Assembly: GCA_029560455.1 (NCBI GenBank)
Contig: JAKQKW010000447.1
Span: 1 to 53,278, forward strand
From: Candidatus Rifleibacteriota bacterium
Lineage (GTDB): Bacteria; Riflebacteria; Ozemobacteria; Ozemobacterales; Ozemobacteraceae
Length of the DNA stretch: 53,278 nt
Reading direction: 5' to 3'
The position numbers and the translations under genes were made by a program. Shown piece after piece: positions 34,537 through 45,440 of the stretch. Every line of letters starts with the position of its first letter. Position 1 is the first letter of the stretch. The notes under the pieces were generated by a model. It was given only the letters and a program-made list of their open reading frames with translations, was not told where the DNA came from and did not search any database.

Positions 34537-35934
34537 ATGATATCGTCGCTCGATACGCTCTGGAATAAAATCACCACAGAAATCCAGGCTGATGGAAGCA
34601 GTAAAAACAAGGCAAGTTCGAAGATTTTTCTCAGTTCCATCACGCCGGCAGCTATTGAAGGCGACCATCTGATAATGGAAGCCGCTAATGACTTCTGCCG
34701 CGACCTCGCCGAAAAGCGTTACGCCGATGTAATCACCCGCATTCTCAGCGGCGAAAAACCTGCTCTCAAATATCGTCTGGTTACCAAAACCGGTCGGCCG
34801 GCTGCAGTTAAACCTCAGCAGCCGACAATTCCGGCAATCAGAACCGATGACGAACCGCTTAAATCTGCTAAAACAGTTCCGGCCAAATATGACGGCATGT
34901 TTAACAGCAAATATTCTTTTGATTCTTTTGTGGTAGGCAAAAGCAACCAGTTTGCATATGCAGTCTGCCAGGCGGTAGCTAAAAATCCGGGCAGTCTCCA
35001 CAACCCTGTATTCATTTATGGCGGTGTCGGCCTTGGTAAAACCCATCTGATTCAGGCGATTGGCCAGGAACTGCTTAAAAACAACCCGAAAGCCAAGATA
35101 GCCTACCTTTCTTCAGAAACTTTCACCAATGAATTTATCGATTCACTGAAAGATAAAAAAGCCGAAGCATTTCGGTCTAAATACCGCAAAATTGACCTGC
35201 TGCTGATCGATGATGTGCAGTTTTTTGCAGGTAAAGAGCAGACCCAGGAAGAATTCTTTCACACATTCAACGAACTTTTTCAGCAGAAAAAGCAGATCGT
35301 TCTAACGTCTGATTCTGCTCCGGGCAAGATTCAACGCGGTGGCGAATCACTCGAAGAACGCCTGGCCTCAAGATTTGGCATGGGTGTGGTTGTAGATATT
35401 CAGCCACCAGACCTCGAAATGCGTGCCGCCATTTTTAAAAAATTTGCCAGTCAGTCGATGGTCGAAGTATCAGACGAGATCATCATGTATCTGGCTCAGA
35501 ATGTTGTATCACACATTCGAGATATCGAAGGTGCCTTCAACAGCGTTCTCGCCTTTGCAGGCATTATGCGAAAGCCGGTCAGCAAAGACCTGGTCGACCA
35601 GGTGCTCAAAGACGTGCTGCGCGAAAATGCCGGTGGTAAGATAAGCATCCCCTGGATTCAGAAGCGCGTCGCCGAGTTTTACGACATCTCTGAAGACGAA
35701 TTGACCGGGAAAAGGCGCTCGCAGAATCTCGTGCTTCCCAGACAGGTTGCCATGCGCCTGTGTCAGATTTTTACCGATGCCTCACTCAACCAGATTGGTG
35801 ACAAGTTTGGTGGCCGTGACCATACTACGGTCATGCATGCCTGCGATAAAGTTAATCGCAAGCTCAAACAGGAAAAGGCATTTGCCGAAGAATTCGAGCG
35901 CGTCAGACGCTTTGTCGACCCCGATAAGCAATAA
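34537..35934 (+). CDS. dnaA: Chromosomal replication initiator DnaA
   Basis: A 465-residue initiator. Domain I is at about 1-75; a variable linker follows at about 76-120. The AAA+ core has Walker A G-G-V-G-L-G-K-T (162-169) and Walker B L-L-L-I-D-D near 217. The C-terminal DNA-binding domain carries the DnaA signature G-G-R-D-H-T-T-V-M-H near 436. It binds DnaA boxes and opens the origin. The ATG at 34537 has GAGG about 9 bases upstream; a GTG at 34522 has none. The last TGTACA motif overlaps the start codon, hinting at control at this point. A hairpin follows the gene. Confidence 0.98.
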   Translation: MISSLDTLWNKITTEIQADGSSKNKASSKIFLSSITPAAIEGDHLIMEAANDFCRDLAEKRYADVITRILSGEKPALKYRLVTKTGRPAAVKPQQPTIPAIRTDDEPLKSAKTVPAKYDGMFNSKYSFDSFVVGKSNQFAYAVCQAVAKNPGSLHNPVFIYGGVGLGKTHLIQAIGQELLKNNPKAKIAYLSSETFTNEFIDSLKDKKAEAFRSKYRKIDLLLIDDVQFFAGKEQTQEEFFHTFNELFQQKKQIVLTSDSAPGKIQRGGESLEERLASRFGMGVVVDIQPPDLEMRAAIFKKFASQSMVEVSDEIIMYLAQNVVSHIRDIEGAFNSVLAFAGIMRKPVSKDLVDQVLKDVLRENAGGKISIPWIQKRVAEFYDISEDELTGKRRSQNLVLPRQVAMRLCQIFTDASLNQIGDKFGGRDHTTVMHACDKVNRKLKQEKAFAEEFERVRRFVDPDKQ

Positions 35935-35949
35935 ATGTTGCCGGCCCGT

Positions 35950-35977
35950 TTAAAAACGCTACGAGAGGCGTTTTTAA
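35950..35977 (+). terminator. Hairpin terminator after dnaA
   Basis: A perfect 10-bp stem (35950-35959 with 35968-35977) with an 8-base loop; the distal arm ends in five T residues. A second small hairpin (CCCTCTC with GAGAGGG, about 36039-36060) lies just before the next gene. Confidence 0.55.
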
Positions 35978-36087
35978 GCTAATTTCCGACTGTTGTTACT
36001 ACTTGAAAAAAAAGTCATTTTAGAGTAGTATATTACACCCTCTCTTCTTCACTGAGAGGGAATTGACTGACAACAGCCAGAGGGCCA

Positions 36088-37056
36088 ATGGAAACCTTCA
36101 AGCAGACTGCAGTAAACCGGAGAGTCGGCGGCACTAAACCCGCAAGTTTCTCTCTGGTCAAAGCATTGTCCGGCATGCGTGAAGCTACGTTTCGCGCTTC
36201 TGAGAACCGACAGCGCTTTGTGCTGACAGCCAGAGAGCTGGTAACCCTTGGCAAACTTATCAACGCCTGGAAAGATGTTGTTGGTCTGCAGCTGGCCGCC
36301 AAAACCTGCCCGACCCGGCTGATCAAGGGCCGTCTCTATCTTGCGGTTGCTGACAGCCAGTGGATGCAGACTCTGGTGTTTCTCAAAGCCAGAATTATCG
36401 AGAAGCTTAATGGGCTTTTCCCTGAGATGAAAATCAGTGAAGTGATTGGCAAGCCGGGAGCAATACCGCCGGAAGTCGAAAAGATGGTCAAAGAGGCCAC
36501 CTGGCCAGACTGGCAGACTGAAGATGAAGTGCCAATGGCAGAATTAAAGGATCAGGAATTGTCAGAACAGATGCGTCGCTGTCAGCAGAAGCTGAACGCC
36601 AGACTCAAGGGTCTTGAAGAGCGCGGCTATCAATTGTGTGTGTTGTGCCGTGCCGCTGTAACGCGCTCAAAAAACGGTGTCTGTGCGATGTGTGTTTATA
36701 AAACCCGCGAAGATAAGCTGTTAAAAACCAGGGTGCTGGTTTCAGAGATGCCCTGGCTTACTTTTGAAGAAATTTGCGAATTCGAAAGCGGCCTGACCAT
36801 TGTTGAATTCGAAGCTATTCGCGCTGAATTGCTCGATGAAAGCCTGAATCTGATTCAGGAGCTGGCGGCCGACCTTTCGTTGAGCTACGATGAAGAAACA
36901 GCAGCCCGCATGCGCAAGGAAATGGTGCGCAGCATGATGCTTTTCAGCGGCTGCATGCCAGATGAAGTAGACTTTGAACATCTGCACACCCAGGAGGTGC
37001 CCGATGAACGCTGGCACGCCTACCTGGCAATCAAACCCGGAGAACCAGAATGCTGA
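36088..37056 (+). CDS. dciA: DciA-type (DUF721) helicase-loader protein with zinc-knuckle extension
   Basis: A 322-residue protein. Residues about 50-125 form a DUF721/DciA domain (W-K-D-V-V-G-x-x-L-A-A-K-T-C-P-T-R-L and L-Y-L-A-V-A-D-S-Q-W-M). DciA loads the replicative helicase in bacteria without DnaC/DnaI loaders. Beyond the domain comes a likely zinc site with four cysteines, C184, C187, C199 and C202 (two C-x2-C pairs), then an acidic helical region to the end. Most DUF721 proteins are 100-200 residues, so this is extended. It lies between dnaA and gyrB and overlaps remB by 7 bases. The domain call is firm; the helicase-loading role is inferred. Confidence 0.85.
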   Translation: METFKQTAVNRRVGGTKPASFSLVKALSGMREATFRASENRQRFVLTARELVTLGKLINAWKDVVGLQLAAKTCPTRLIKGRLYLAVADSQWMQTLVFLKARIIEKLNGLFPEMKISEVIGKPGAIPPEVEKMVKEATWPDWQTEDEVPMAELKDQELSEQMRRCQQKLNARLKGLEERGYQLCVLCRAAVTRSKNGVCAMCVYKTREDKLLKTRVLVSEMPWLTFEEICEFESGLTIVEFEAIRAELLDESLNLIQELAADLSLSYDEETAARMRKEMVRSMMLFSGCMPDEVDFEHLHTQEVPDERWHAYLAIKPGEPEC

Positions 37057-37334
37057 TTCATATCGGTCAGAATGAATTCGTTGATTTCAAAACCTGTGAA
37101 TTGATAATAAATCTGCAGACTGTCGATGAAACCACGCGCCGGCGTGTTGTCGAGGCTCTGCCGAAGCTTGAAGATGAGGGCGAATACCGGGCGGCCATAA
37201 AAACCGTTGATGGTCGCTGGATCGGTTCGACTCTTTCCCCCGAAGCACTTGCACAACGCGGAATTTGTCACCCATTTCAGCAGGCAGAATACCTGAAGGC
37301 TGAATGGAAGATGAGTTCCCAGTATAGATATTAA
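37050..37334 (+). CDS. remB: RemB/YaaB-like DUF370 protein
   Basis: A 94-residue protein opening with M-L-I-H-I-G-Q-N-E-F-V, the usual start of DUF370 proteins (RemB/YaaB of Bacillus, encoded next to gyrB there). RemA-type relatives form ring-shaped DNA-binding oligomers that control matrix genes; the role of the RemB branch is less clear. The start overlaps the end of dciA (ATGCTGA), and gyrB follows after 12 bp, so the three genes are one transcription unit. The C-terminal half is less conserved than the first 40 residues. The synteny supports the family call. Confidence 0.8.
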   Translation: MLIHIGQNEFVDFKTCELIINLQTVDETTRRRVVEALPKLEDEGEYRAAIKTVDGRWIGSTLSPEALAQRGICHPFQQAEYLKAEWKMSSQYRY

Positions 37335-39362
<2,028 letters not shown>

Positions 39363-39378
39363 TTAAGGGGCTTTCATA

Positions 39379-42093
39379 ATGGATAACATCAACGAAAATA
39401 TTCCTGTCGAGGAAAATGGCGGCATCGAGACTCCTCCTCCTCCGCCACCACCACCGCCGACAGGCATCAGACATATCAATATCGAAGACGATATGAAGGC
39501 TTCGTATATCGATTATGCGATGAGCGTAATCGTCGGCCGAGCTCTGCCAGACGTCAGAGATGGCCTGAAGCCGGTTCATCGCCGCGTGCTCTACGCAATG
39601 TTCGATCAGGGCATCACCAGCAAGAAACCTTTCGTCAAATCAGCCCGCACCGTCGGGGAAGTTCTTGGTAAATATCACCCGCACGGCGACTCAGCTGTTT
39701 ATGACACCCTGGTTCGCATGGCCCAGGATTTCAGCCTGCGCTACCCGCTGATCAACGGCCACGGCAACTTTGGTTCGGTCGACGGCGATGAAGCAGCGGC
39801 AATGCGTTATACCGAAGCCCGTCTCGAAGCTCTGGCAGAAGAAATGCTCAAAGACATCGAGATGGAAACGGTCGAATGGATGCCGAACTTTGACGGTTCT
39901 CTGAACGAGCCGATAGTGCTGCCCAGCAAGTTTCCGAATCTGCTGGTCAACGGTTCATCTGGTATCGCGGTTGGTATGGCGACCAACATGCCTTCTCATA
40001 ACCTCGCAGAAGTCATTGACGGCCTGATTCAGTTGATCAATAACCCTGAAGTTACCATCGATGAGCTGATGCAGTATATTCCCGGCCCGGATTTCCCGAC
40101 CGGCGGCATTATTATGGGCACCGATGGCATCGAATCAGCTTTTAAAACTGGTCGCGGCAGCATCGTTGTTCGCTCAGTCGTCGAAATTGAAGAATTCAAC
40201 AAGGGCCGTGACCGCATCGTCGTTACTGAACTGCCTTATCAGGTCAACAAAGCCCGCCTGGTCAAATCAATTGCTGATCTGATCAAGGAAAAGAAGATCG
40301 ACGGTATTACCGACCTTCGTGATGAGTCGAGCCGCGAAGGTATGCGCGTCTGCATCGAGCTGCGAAAGGGCGTTAATACCGACGTCATTCTCAACCAGCT
40401 GTACAAACACACTCAGATGCAGAGCAGTTTCGGCGTAATCAACCTGGTTCTTGTCGATAACCGCCCGCTCGTTCTCAATCTCAAACAGATGATGGAACAC
40501 TATGTTAACCACTGCCGCGAAGTCATTCGTCGCAGAACCGTGTTCCAGCTGCGCAAGGCCGAAGAGAAGGCCCACATTCTTGAAGGTTTGACGATCGCTC
40601 TCGATAATCTCGACGCGGTTATTGAGCTGATCAAGTCAGCTAAAGATCCGAATGAAGCCAAACAGGGCCTCATGGATACCTTCATGCTCTCTGATAAACA
40701 GTCACAGGCGATTCTCGAAATGCGCCTGCAGAGACTGACCGGCCTCGAACGCGACAAGATCATCGCCGAATACCACGACACTCTGGCTTTGATCCAGAAG
40801 CTTAAAGGCATTCTCGAATCAGACGAGAAGGTCAGAGAAATCATCAAAGAAGAACTGCTCGATATCAAAACCCGCTTTGGTGATGCCCGCCGCAGCAAGA
40901 TCACCAGATCTTCAGCCGAAAAACTGAATGTCGAAGATCTGATGCAGGAAGAAGATATCATCATCACCCTGACCAAGAACGGCTATGTCAAACGCATGTC
41001 ACCAAGCGTTTTCAGGCAGATCAGCCGTGGCAGCAAGGGTAGCAACGTCATGGGCGTCAAAGACGAAGATGTCGTCGAACATATGTTCCTGGCCACGACC
41101 CATTCATATCTGCTGGTATTCACCTCGATCGGTAAAGTACACTGGATCAAGGGTTACCAGATACCCGAAGGTGGCCGCCAGGCAAGTGGTCGCGCCATGG
41201 TCAACCTGCTGCAGTTCGAAGAAAACGAAACCCTCACCGCCATTCTGCCGATCAAGAAGTTCGATGATGTGCGCCGCCTGTTCATGGTAACCCGCAAAGG
41301 CATCTCGAAGATGGTCATGCTTTCAGCGTTTGCCCGACCGATGGCCCGTGGCATCATTGCGCTCAAGCTCGATGAAGGCGATGAACTGATTGGTGTAAAA
41401 CCGATCAATGGTGGCGAGCAGGTGGTCATCGCGACCCGCAATGGCTATGCCATACGTTTCCCTGAGAGTGAAGTGCGCGTCATGGGCAGAACTGCCCGTG
41501 GGGTCAAGGCCATCACTTTCAGAGACAAGAACGATGAAGTTATCGGCATGGAAGTTTTCAGCCGCAAGAAAGACGACGACGGTGAACTGCATGTTGCCGT
41601 AGTTCCGTCTGTTGAGGGTGATATCACCGTGGCTGCCGAAGCAGAAGCGCCGATTGATGAGGCTGATGAAGTTATCGACGAAGTTATTGATGAAGTGATC
41701 GAAGACGAAATCATCGAAGATGCTCCTGACGGCGAAACCGCTCCGCCAGTCGAAGATGACGGCCGCTATGAAGGCAGACTTCTGACCGTTTCAGCGCTTG
41801 GTTTCGGCAAAAAGACCGACGTCAATAACTATCGCGTCACCCATCGCGGTGGCAAAGGCGTCATTAACCTCAAGATCATGGAAAAGACCGGCGAAGTTCT
41901 CGCAATAAAACGCATGTTTGAGGGCGATGAGCTGATGGTCGTCACCACCAACGGCAAGGTCGTGCGCCTGAACGCAGATTCGATAAGAAATACCGGCAGA
42001 GCCGCCTCTGGTGTTAAGTTGATAACTCTCGATGGCGATGACAGGCTGATTTCTGTAGTCAGAATTCCGTCGAAAGAAGAAGCTGCCGACTGA
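39379..42093 (+). CDS. gyrA: DNA gyrase subunit A
   Basis: The DNA-breaking subunit, 904 residues. The catalytic tyrosine is Y144 in R-Y-T-E-A-R. The quinolone-region residues are the sensitive type: S105 and D109 in H-G-D-S-A-V-Y-D. Two features are odd. A run of nine prolines (19-27) precedes the conserved start. An insertion of about 55 very acidic residues ([11 protein letters not shown] repeats, encoded near 41620-41765) interrupts the C-terminal beta-pinwheel. The wrapping motif (GyrA box) reads T-H-R-G-G-K-G rather than Q-R-R-G-G-K-G. It follows gyrB by 16 bp. Confidence 0.97.
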   Translation: MDNINENIPVEENGGIETPPPPPPPPPTGIRHINIEDDMKASYIDYAMSVIVGRALPDVRDGLKPVHRRVLYAMFDQGITSKKPFVKSARTVGEVLGKYHPHGDSAVYDTLVRMAQDFSLRYPLINGHGNFGSVDGDEAAAMRYTEARLEALAEEMLKDIEMETVEWMPNFDGSLNEPIVLPSKFPNLLVNGSSGIAVGMATNMPSHNLAEVIDGLIQLINNPEVTIDELMQYIPGPDFPTGGIIMGTDGIESAFKTGRGSIVVRSVVEIEEFNKGRDRIVVTELPYQVNKARLVKSIADLIKEKKIDGITDLRDESSREGMRVCIELRKGVNTDVILNQLYKHTQMQSSFGVINLVLVDNRPLVLNLKQMMEHYVNHCREVIRRRTVFQLRKAEEKAHILEGLTIALDNLDAVIELIKSAKDPNEAKQGLMDTFMLSDKQSQAILEMRLQRLTGLERDKIIAEYHDTLALIQKLKGILESDEKVREIIKEELLDIKTRFGDARRSKITRSSAEKLNVEDLMQEEDIIITLTKNGYVKRMSPSVFRQISRGSKGSNVMGVKDEDVVEHMFLATTHSYLLVFTSIGKVHWIKGYQIPEGGRQASGRAMVNLLQFEENETLTAILPIKKFDDVRRLFMVTRKGISKMVMLSAFARPMARGIIALKLDEGDELIGVKPINGGEQVVIATRNGYAIRFPESEVRVMGRTARGVKAITFRDKNDEVIGMEVFSRKKDDDGELHVAVVPSVEGDITVAAEAEAPIDEADEVIDEVIDEVIEDEIIEDAPDGETAPPVEDDGRYEGRLLTVSALGFGKKTDVNNYRVTHRGGKGVINLKIMEKTGEVLAIKRMFEGDELMVVTTNGKVVRLNADSIRNTGRAASGVKLITLDGDDRLISVVRIPSKEEAAD

Positions 42094-42101
42094 TAAAACG
42101 A

Positions 42102-42136
42102 GGCTGCCTCTCTGAATAAGAGAGGCAGCCGTTTCA
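42102..42136 (+). terminator. Terminator after gyrA
   Basis: A perfect 11-bp stem (42102-42112 with 42120-42130) with a 7-base loop, followed by a T-rich stretch. Confidence 0.75.
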
Positions 42137-42167
42137 TTTCAATTTCTGGCAAGGGTAAACAAGGGTC

Positions 42168-42563
42168 ATGAACGAAGAAAAAGTGCCGGTCAAACGTAAA
42201 CGTGTGCGGTTTTCGACAGAAATCATGTTCATTCTGTCGGTGGTATTCTGTGTGGCTCTGTCAATAACCTATCTGGTCCGCTACAACAACATTCGCACAC
42301 TGCTGCAGCGCGAAGCTGAACTGCGTGAGCGTATCGAAGCACTCGAACGTGAAAACCGGCATCTCAAACAAAACCTCGAAATGCTTTCAACACCTGAAGG
42401 TATCGAAAGACTGGCACGTGAACGCCTTGGTCTGGTTAAACCCGAAGAACTCGTGATTTATACAATCAACGAAAAGAACGAGCAGGGCGGTCAGGCCGCT
42501 CCGGCACCTCAGACGCCGGTTGCAGTTCCTGATCAGGCGTCGCCGGCCGCAGAAGCCCCCTGA
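42168..42563 (+). CDS. ftsB: Septum formation initiator (FtsB/DivIC family)
   Basis: A 131-residue bitopic membrane protein. A basic cytoplasmic N-terminus and one membrane helix (about 19-41) are followed by a Glu/Arg/Leu coiled coil (about 46-78), then the family signature T-P-E-G-I-E-R-L-A-R-E-R-L-G-L-V-K-P. FtsB/DivIC holds FtsL and FtsQ in the divisome. The Pro/Ala-rich tail (about 105-131) is extra. It sits between two terminators and so is probably transcribed partly by read-through or from a promoter I cannot define. Confidence 0.88.
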   Translation: MNEEKVPVKRKRVRFSTEIMFILSVVFCVALSITYLVRYNNIRTLLQREAELRERIEALERENRHLKQNLEMLSTPEGIERLARERLGLVKPEELVIYTINEKNEQGGQAAPAPQTPVAVPDQASPAAEAP

Positions 42564-42586
42564 GGCTTTTACTTTGCTTTTACGTT

Positions 42587-42626
42587 ATTCCCGCTGTTCA
42601 TGAACACTTGACAGCGGGAATTTTAA
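42587..42626 (+). terminator. Terminator after ftsB
   Basis: A perfect 11-bp stem (42587-42597 with 42611-42621) with a 13-base loop, followed by TTTAATTT. Confidence 0.7.
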
Positions 42627-42723
42627 TTTCCGGACTTATGTTTTTTTCAGTTTAATGCAATGGCGCTGCAAAAAATCGGCTGTACATTGTCGAGATTAGT
42701 CAGACAAAACCGCTGAAAAAGTG

Positions 42724-42752
42724 TTGATTTTGATCGGTACCTGTGTTATCTT
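42724..42752 (+). promoter_or_regulatory. Promoter of the tRNA-SRP RNA cluster
   Basis: TTGATT (42724-42729), 17 bases, TATCTT (42747-42752), placing the start of transcription about 5 bases before the first tRNA. The next bases include GAGGC, a GC-rich stretch as in stringently controlled stable-RNA promoters. Confidence 0.6.
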
Positions 42753-42763
42753 TATGAGGCACT

Positions 42764-42846
42764 GGAGGAATGGCCGAGTGGTCTAAGGCGGCGGTCTTGA
42801 AAACCGCAGGGTGAAAGCTCCGTGGGTTCGAATCCTACTTCCTCCG
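42764..42846 (+). tRNA. tRNA-Ser (anticodon TGA)
   Basis: The cloverleaf folds: a 7-bp acceptor stem, anticodon stem G-C-G-G-T/A-C-C-G-C with loop CTTGAAA, a long class II variable arm and the T loop TTCGAAT. CCA is not encoded. The discriminator is G, as in serine tRNAs. It reads UCA codons, and others of the UCN box by wobble. Confidence 0.95.
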
Positions 42847-42857
42847 ATTGCATCTCT

Positions 42858-42946
42858 GGAGAGATGGGTGAGTGGCTTAAACCAACAGTTTGCTAAACTG
42901 TCGTACTGGGTAACTGGTACCGGGGGTTCAAATCCCCCTCTCTCCG
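42858..42946 (+). tRNA. tRNA-Ser (anticodon GCT)
   Basis: Acceptor GGAGAGA/TCTCTCC, anticodon stem ACAGT/ACTGT with loop TTGCTAA, a long variable arm, T loop TTCAAAT and discriminator G. It reads AGC and AGU. CCA is not encoded. It lies 11 bases after the preceding tRNA. Confidence 0.95.
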
Positions 42947-42956
42947 AAGCGAATTT

Positions 42957-43031
42957 GCGCCCGTAGCTCAGTTTGGATAGAGCACCAGATTGCGGATCTG
43001 GTGGCCAGAGGTTCGAGTCCTCTCGGGCGCG
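42957..43031 (+). tRNA. tRNA-Arg (anticodon GCG)
   Basis: Acceptor GCGCCCG/CGGGCGC, D loop with the arginine-identity A20 context GGATA, anticodon stem CCAGA/TCTGG with loop TTGCGGA, T loop TTCGAGT and discriminator G. The body matches the usual bacterial tRNA-Arg for CGN codons, but position 34 is G where nearly all bacteria have A (edited to inosine by TadA). It would read CGC and CGU directly. Confidence 0.93.
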
Positions 43032-43067
43032 TTGCTTTTTCCTGAGGGTTTTAATTTTCCCTCACCC

Positions 43068-43155
43068 GGAAAGGTGGCTGAGTTGGTCTAAGGCACACGC
43101 CTGGAGAGCGTGAGTGGGGGCAACTCCACCGCGGGTTCGAATCCCGCCCTTTCCG
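43068..43155 (+). tRNA. tRNA-Ser (anticodon GGA)
   Basis: Acceptor GGAAAGG/CCTTTCC, anticodon stem CACGC/GCGTG with loop CTGGAGA, a long variable arm, T loop TTCGAAT and discriminator G. It reads UCC and UCU. The 3' end lies only 2 bases before the SRP RNA, so processing must separate the two. Confidence 0.95.
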
Positions 43156-43157
43156 TT

Positions 43158-43426
43158 GTCGTGCTAGATGGGGGGCTCGGGGTCCCTTATCCACCGCAAA
43201 TCCCCGCCAGGCGGATCGAATCCCTGTCAGAGGGCATTGTTGGTGGCAACGGCCAGTTCTAGAAGCATCGAAGGACGGGTTCCACACGGCGAAAGTCCGT
43301 GAACTCCGCCAGGATCGGAAGGTAGCAACGGTAAACGATCGCTTTCGGGTGATGTGGCAGCGCCTGTCCGGAGCCTATAGTTCAGGATACGTACCATTGA
43401 CGTATGTTCGAAGTCAGGTGCACGAC
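43158..43426 (+). ncRNA. ffs: Signal recognition particle RNA, large type with Alu domain
   Basis: About 269 nt. The 5' GTCGTGC pairs perfectly with GCACGAC at 43420-43426, closing the long helix. The 5' part (GTGCTAGATGGGGGG and CTCGGGGTCCC) matches the Alu-domain fold of Gram-positive-type SRP RNA. The apical Ffh-binding loop is seen as CCAGGATCGGAAGGTAGCAA (43309-43328) with GGCAGCGCCTGTCCGGAG opposite. It targets ribosomes making exported proteins to the membrane with Ffh. Its place just before dnaX is shared with many bacteria. Confidence 0.92.
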
Positions 43427-43432
43427 TTCTCT

Positions 43433-43460
43433 CCCATTCCAGACATGGGTCTTTTTTTTT
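43433..43460 (+). terminator. Terminator of the SRP RNA transcript
   Basis: CCCAT (43433-43437) pairs with ATGGG (43445-43449) across a 7-base loop, followed by TCTTTTTTTTT. Confidence 0.7.
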
Positions 43461-43519
43461 AGCTGTTAATCTGTTAACCTGTTGCAGGTGAGCAAGATTG
43501 CCCGTGAACGGAGAACCAG

Positions 43520-45301
43520 ATGACTGCACCAGCCCGTCAGAACCTGTATCGCAAATATCGCCCCCAGCGTTTTTCTGAACTGTCGGGCCAGGAACACATC
43601 TCACGCACCATTCAGTCTGCGGTGGCTTCTGACCGCATTTCCCACGCTTATATGTTTTCCGGGCCGCGTGGCACCGGTAAAACTTCTGCTGCACGTCTGC
43701 TTGCCAAGATTCTCAACTGCACAGATCTGCAGAAAGATGAGCGTGGTCTGCCCGACTGCTGCCGTGTCTGCCACAACTGCCGCCGCATCGAAGAGATGAA
43801 CTTCATGGATATCATCGAAATCGACGCAGCCAGTAACAACAGCGTCGAAGATATCAGACAGATGCGCGAGAAGGTTAAATACCGCCCTGCCGAGGGCAAA
43901 TACAAAATTTATATCATCGACGAAGTTCATATGCTCTCGGGTTCGGCGTTCAACGCCTTTCTCAAGACACTTGAAGAGCCACCTCCGAATGTGCTTTTTG
44001 TTCTGGCAACCACCGACCCTCAGAAAGTGCCGGCTACCATCATTTCCCGCTGCCAGTGCTTCGATTTTCATTCTGTGTCGCGGCGCACCATTCAGGCCCG
44101 CCTTGAAGAGATAGTTAAACTCGAAAACGCCGATGGCGGTTTTCCGGCATTTGAGCCCGAAGCACTGTCGATGATCGCTGAATGTGCCGAAGGCGGCTTT
44201 CGCGACGCGCTCAGTCTGCTCGATCAGATTTCGGCCTCGGCTTCGGGTGATCTGATAACTCTCGATCAGGTTCTTGAGATGACGAGACGCTTGAGTTATT
44301 CGACACTCAAGACCATTGCCGGCGCCATTTTTGCTCACGACCTCGCCGCTCTGGTTAAACAGCTGAACGACCTGTATTTTCGCGGTTACGAGCCGCAGAC
44401 GATTGGCCGTGACCTGCTTGAATATCTGCGTCGCTGCATGATTCTGCGCATCGATCCGGAGGCGAACCAGGTTCTGGATCTTCCGGCCGAACAGGTCACA
44501 GAATTGAAAAATCAGATAAGTCAGCTGTCGGCACGCTATCTGATCGGCGCAGTTACCCGGGTTGAAAGGGCTCTGATGACAATCAGAAGCTCGCTTCAGG
44601 CAAGAGTGCTGCTCGAATCCGAATTGATCCGTCTCGGTCTCGGTGACGAGATTTTTGCGGCTGAAGCACTTGAAAAAAGGGTTGAACAGCTTGAACAGAA
44701 ACTGGCCGCGGTTAAAAGACTGGCAGGCCAGCCTGGTGCCGCCCGTGGCGGCCGGCCGGTGCCTGCAGCAGCTGTGGGGCCAACCGCTCAGCCAGTCTCG
44801 ACCCCATCGGCCCGGCCAACTCTGGTTCCGTCGCAGTCGTCTCCAGCACCCCGGCCGACACATCTGCCTGACAACGTGGTGCCGATGACCACGGTAACTT
44901 CGAAAAATGCCGATCCATTCGCGGAATTCCGCAACGCAGTTGGCAGCAAATCCAATGTTTGTCAGGCTCTACTGGTAAATGCCCGTTTTAAAAAGCCAGA
45001 AAACGGAGTGCTTGAAATTCTGCTTGAGCAGACATTTGCTGCCGGAAAGCTTAAAGAAGAGAAGAATCACGCGATTCTTCTCGAAGCGGCAAAAGCAGTG
45101 TACGGCAACATCAACACGGTAAGAATCGGTATGGCAGGGGCCCAGGGAGCGTCCGGCGAAGAAACTCCGCCTGTACGTTTGAGTCATGTTGAGCAGATAG
45201 CAAAAATCGACGAGCAGGCCCGGCAGAAAATGTTGCAAAAGCCGTCTGTTGCTGATGCTGTCGAGATTTTTGGCGGTGAAATAATCAGCATCGACGATTA
45301 A
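43520..45301 (+). CDS. dnaX: DNA polymerase III subunits gamma/tau
   Basis: The clamp-loader motor, 593 residues. The AAA+ domain has Walker A G-P-R-G-T-G-K-T (48-55), a zinc module with C67, C80/C81, C84 and C87, Walker B Y-I-I-D-E-V-H-M-L and the sensor region L-K-T-L-E-E-P-P. A collar domain follows to about 365. A Pro/Ala/Ser linker (about 400-455) and a C-terminal tau-like domain end the protein. GGAG lies about 7 bases before the ATG. A strong terminator follows. Confidence 0.97.
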   Translation: MTAPARQNLYRKYRPQRFSELSGQEHISRTIQSAVASDRISHAYMFSGPRGTGKTSAARLLAKILNCTDLQKDERGLPDCCRVCHNCRRIEEMNFMDIIEIDAASNNSVEDIRQMREKVKYRPAEGKYKIYIIDEVHMLSGSAFNAFLKTLEEPPPNVLFVLATTDPQKVPATIISRCQCFDFHSVSRRTIQARLEEIVKLENADGGFPAFEPEALSMIAECAEGGFRDALSLLDQISASASGDLITLDQVLEMTRRLSYSTLKTIAGAIFAHDLAALVKQLNDLYFRGYEPQTIGRDLLEYLRRCMILRIDPEANQVLDLPAEQVTELKNQISQLSARYLIGAVTRVERALMTIRSSLQARVLLESELIRLGLGDEIFAAEALEKRVEQLEQKLAAVKRLAGQPGAARGGRPVPAAAVGPTAQPVSTPSARPTLVPSQSSPAPRPTHLPDNVVPMTTVTSKNADPFAEFRNAVGSKSNVCQALLVNARFKKPENGVLEILLEQTFAAGKLKEEKNHAILLEAAKAVYGNINTVRIGMAGAQGASGEETPPVRLSHVEQIAKIDEQARQKMLQKPSVADAVEIFGGEIISIDD

Positions 45302-45330
45302 TTATCTAAAAAATGATAATAGATGATAGA

Positions 45331-45359
45331 AAAACTGTGGGAAACCGCAGTTTTTTTTT
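45331..45359 (+). terminator. Strong terminator after dnaX
   Basis: A 10-bp stem (45331-45340 with 45345-45354) with one wobble is capped by a GAAA tetraloop and runs into a tract of nine T residues. Confidence 0.85.
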
Positions 45360-45440
45360 ACCTGGTAAATTATGCACCTTCTGAAATCCTTATTTTAAGC
45401 CAGGAGCACCGCCAAAAGAACTTGCGATATGCTGTACCTT

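Noticed and set aside
44670..44685. A-rich run in dnaX as a possible tau/gamma frameshift site
   Set aside because: The frame reads GAA-AAA-AGG, not the A-AAA-AAG slippery heptamer, and no strong downstream stem or early stop in the -1 frame was evident.
43601..44863. 420-codon open frame on the minus strand
   Set aside because: It is antisense to dnaX, whose motifs are unambiguous. The translation is rich in Cys, His, Arg and Phe with no domain.
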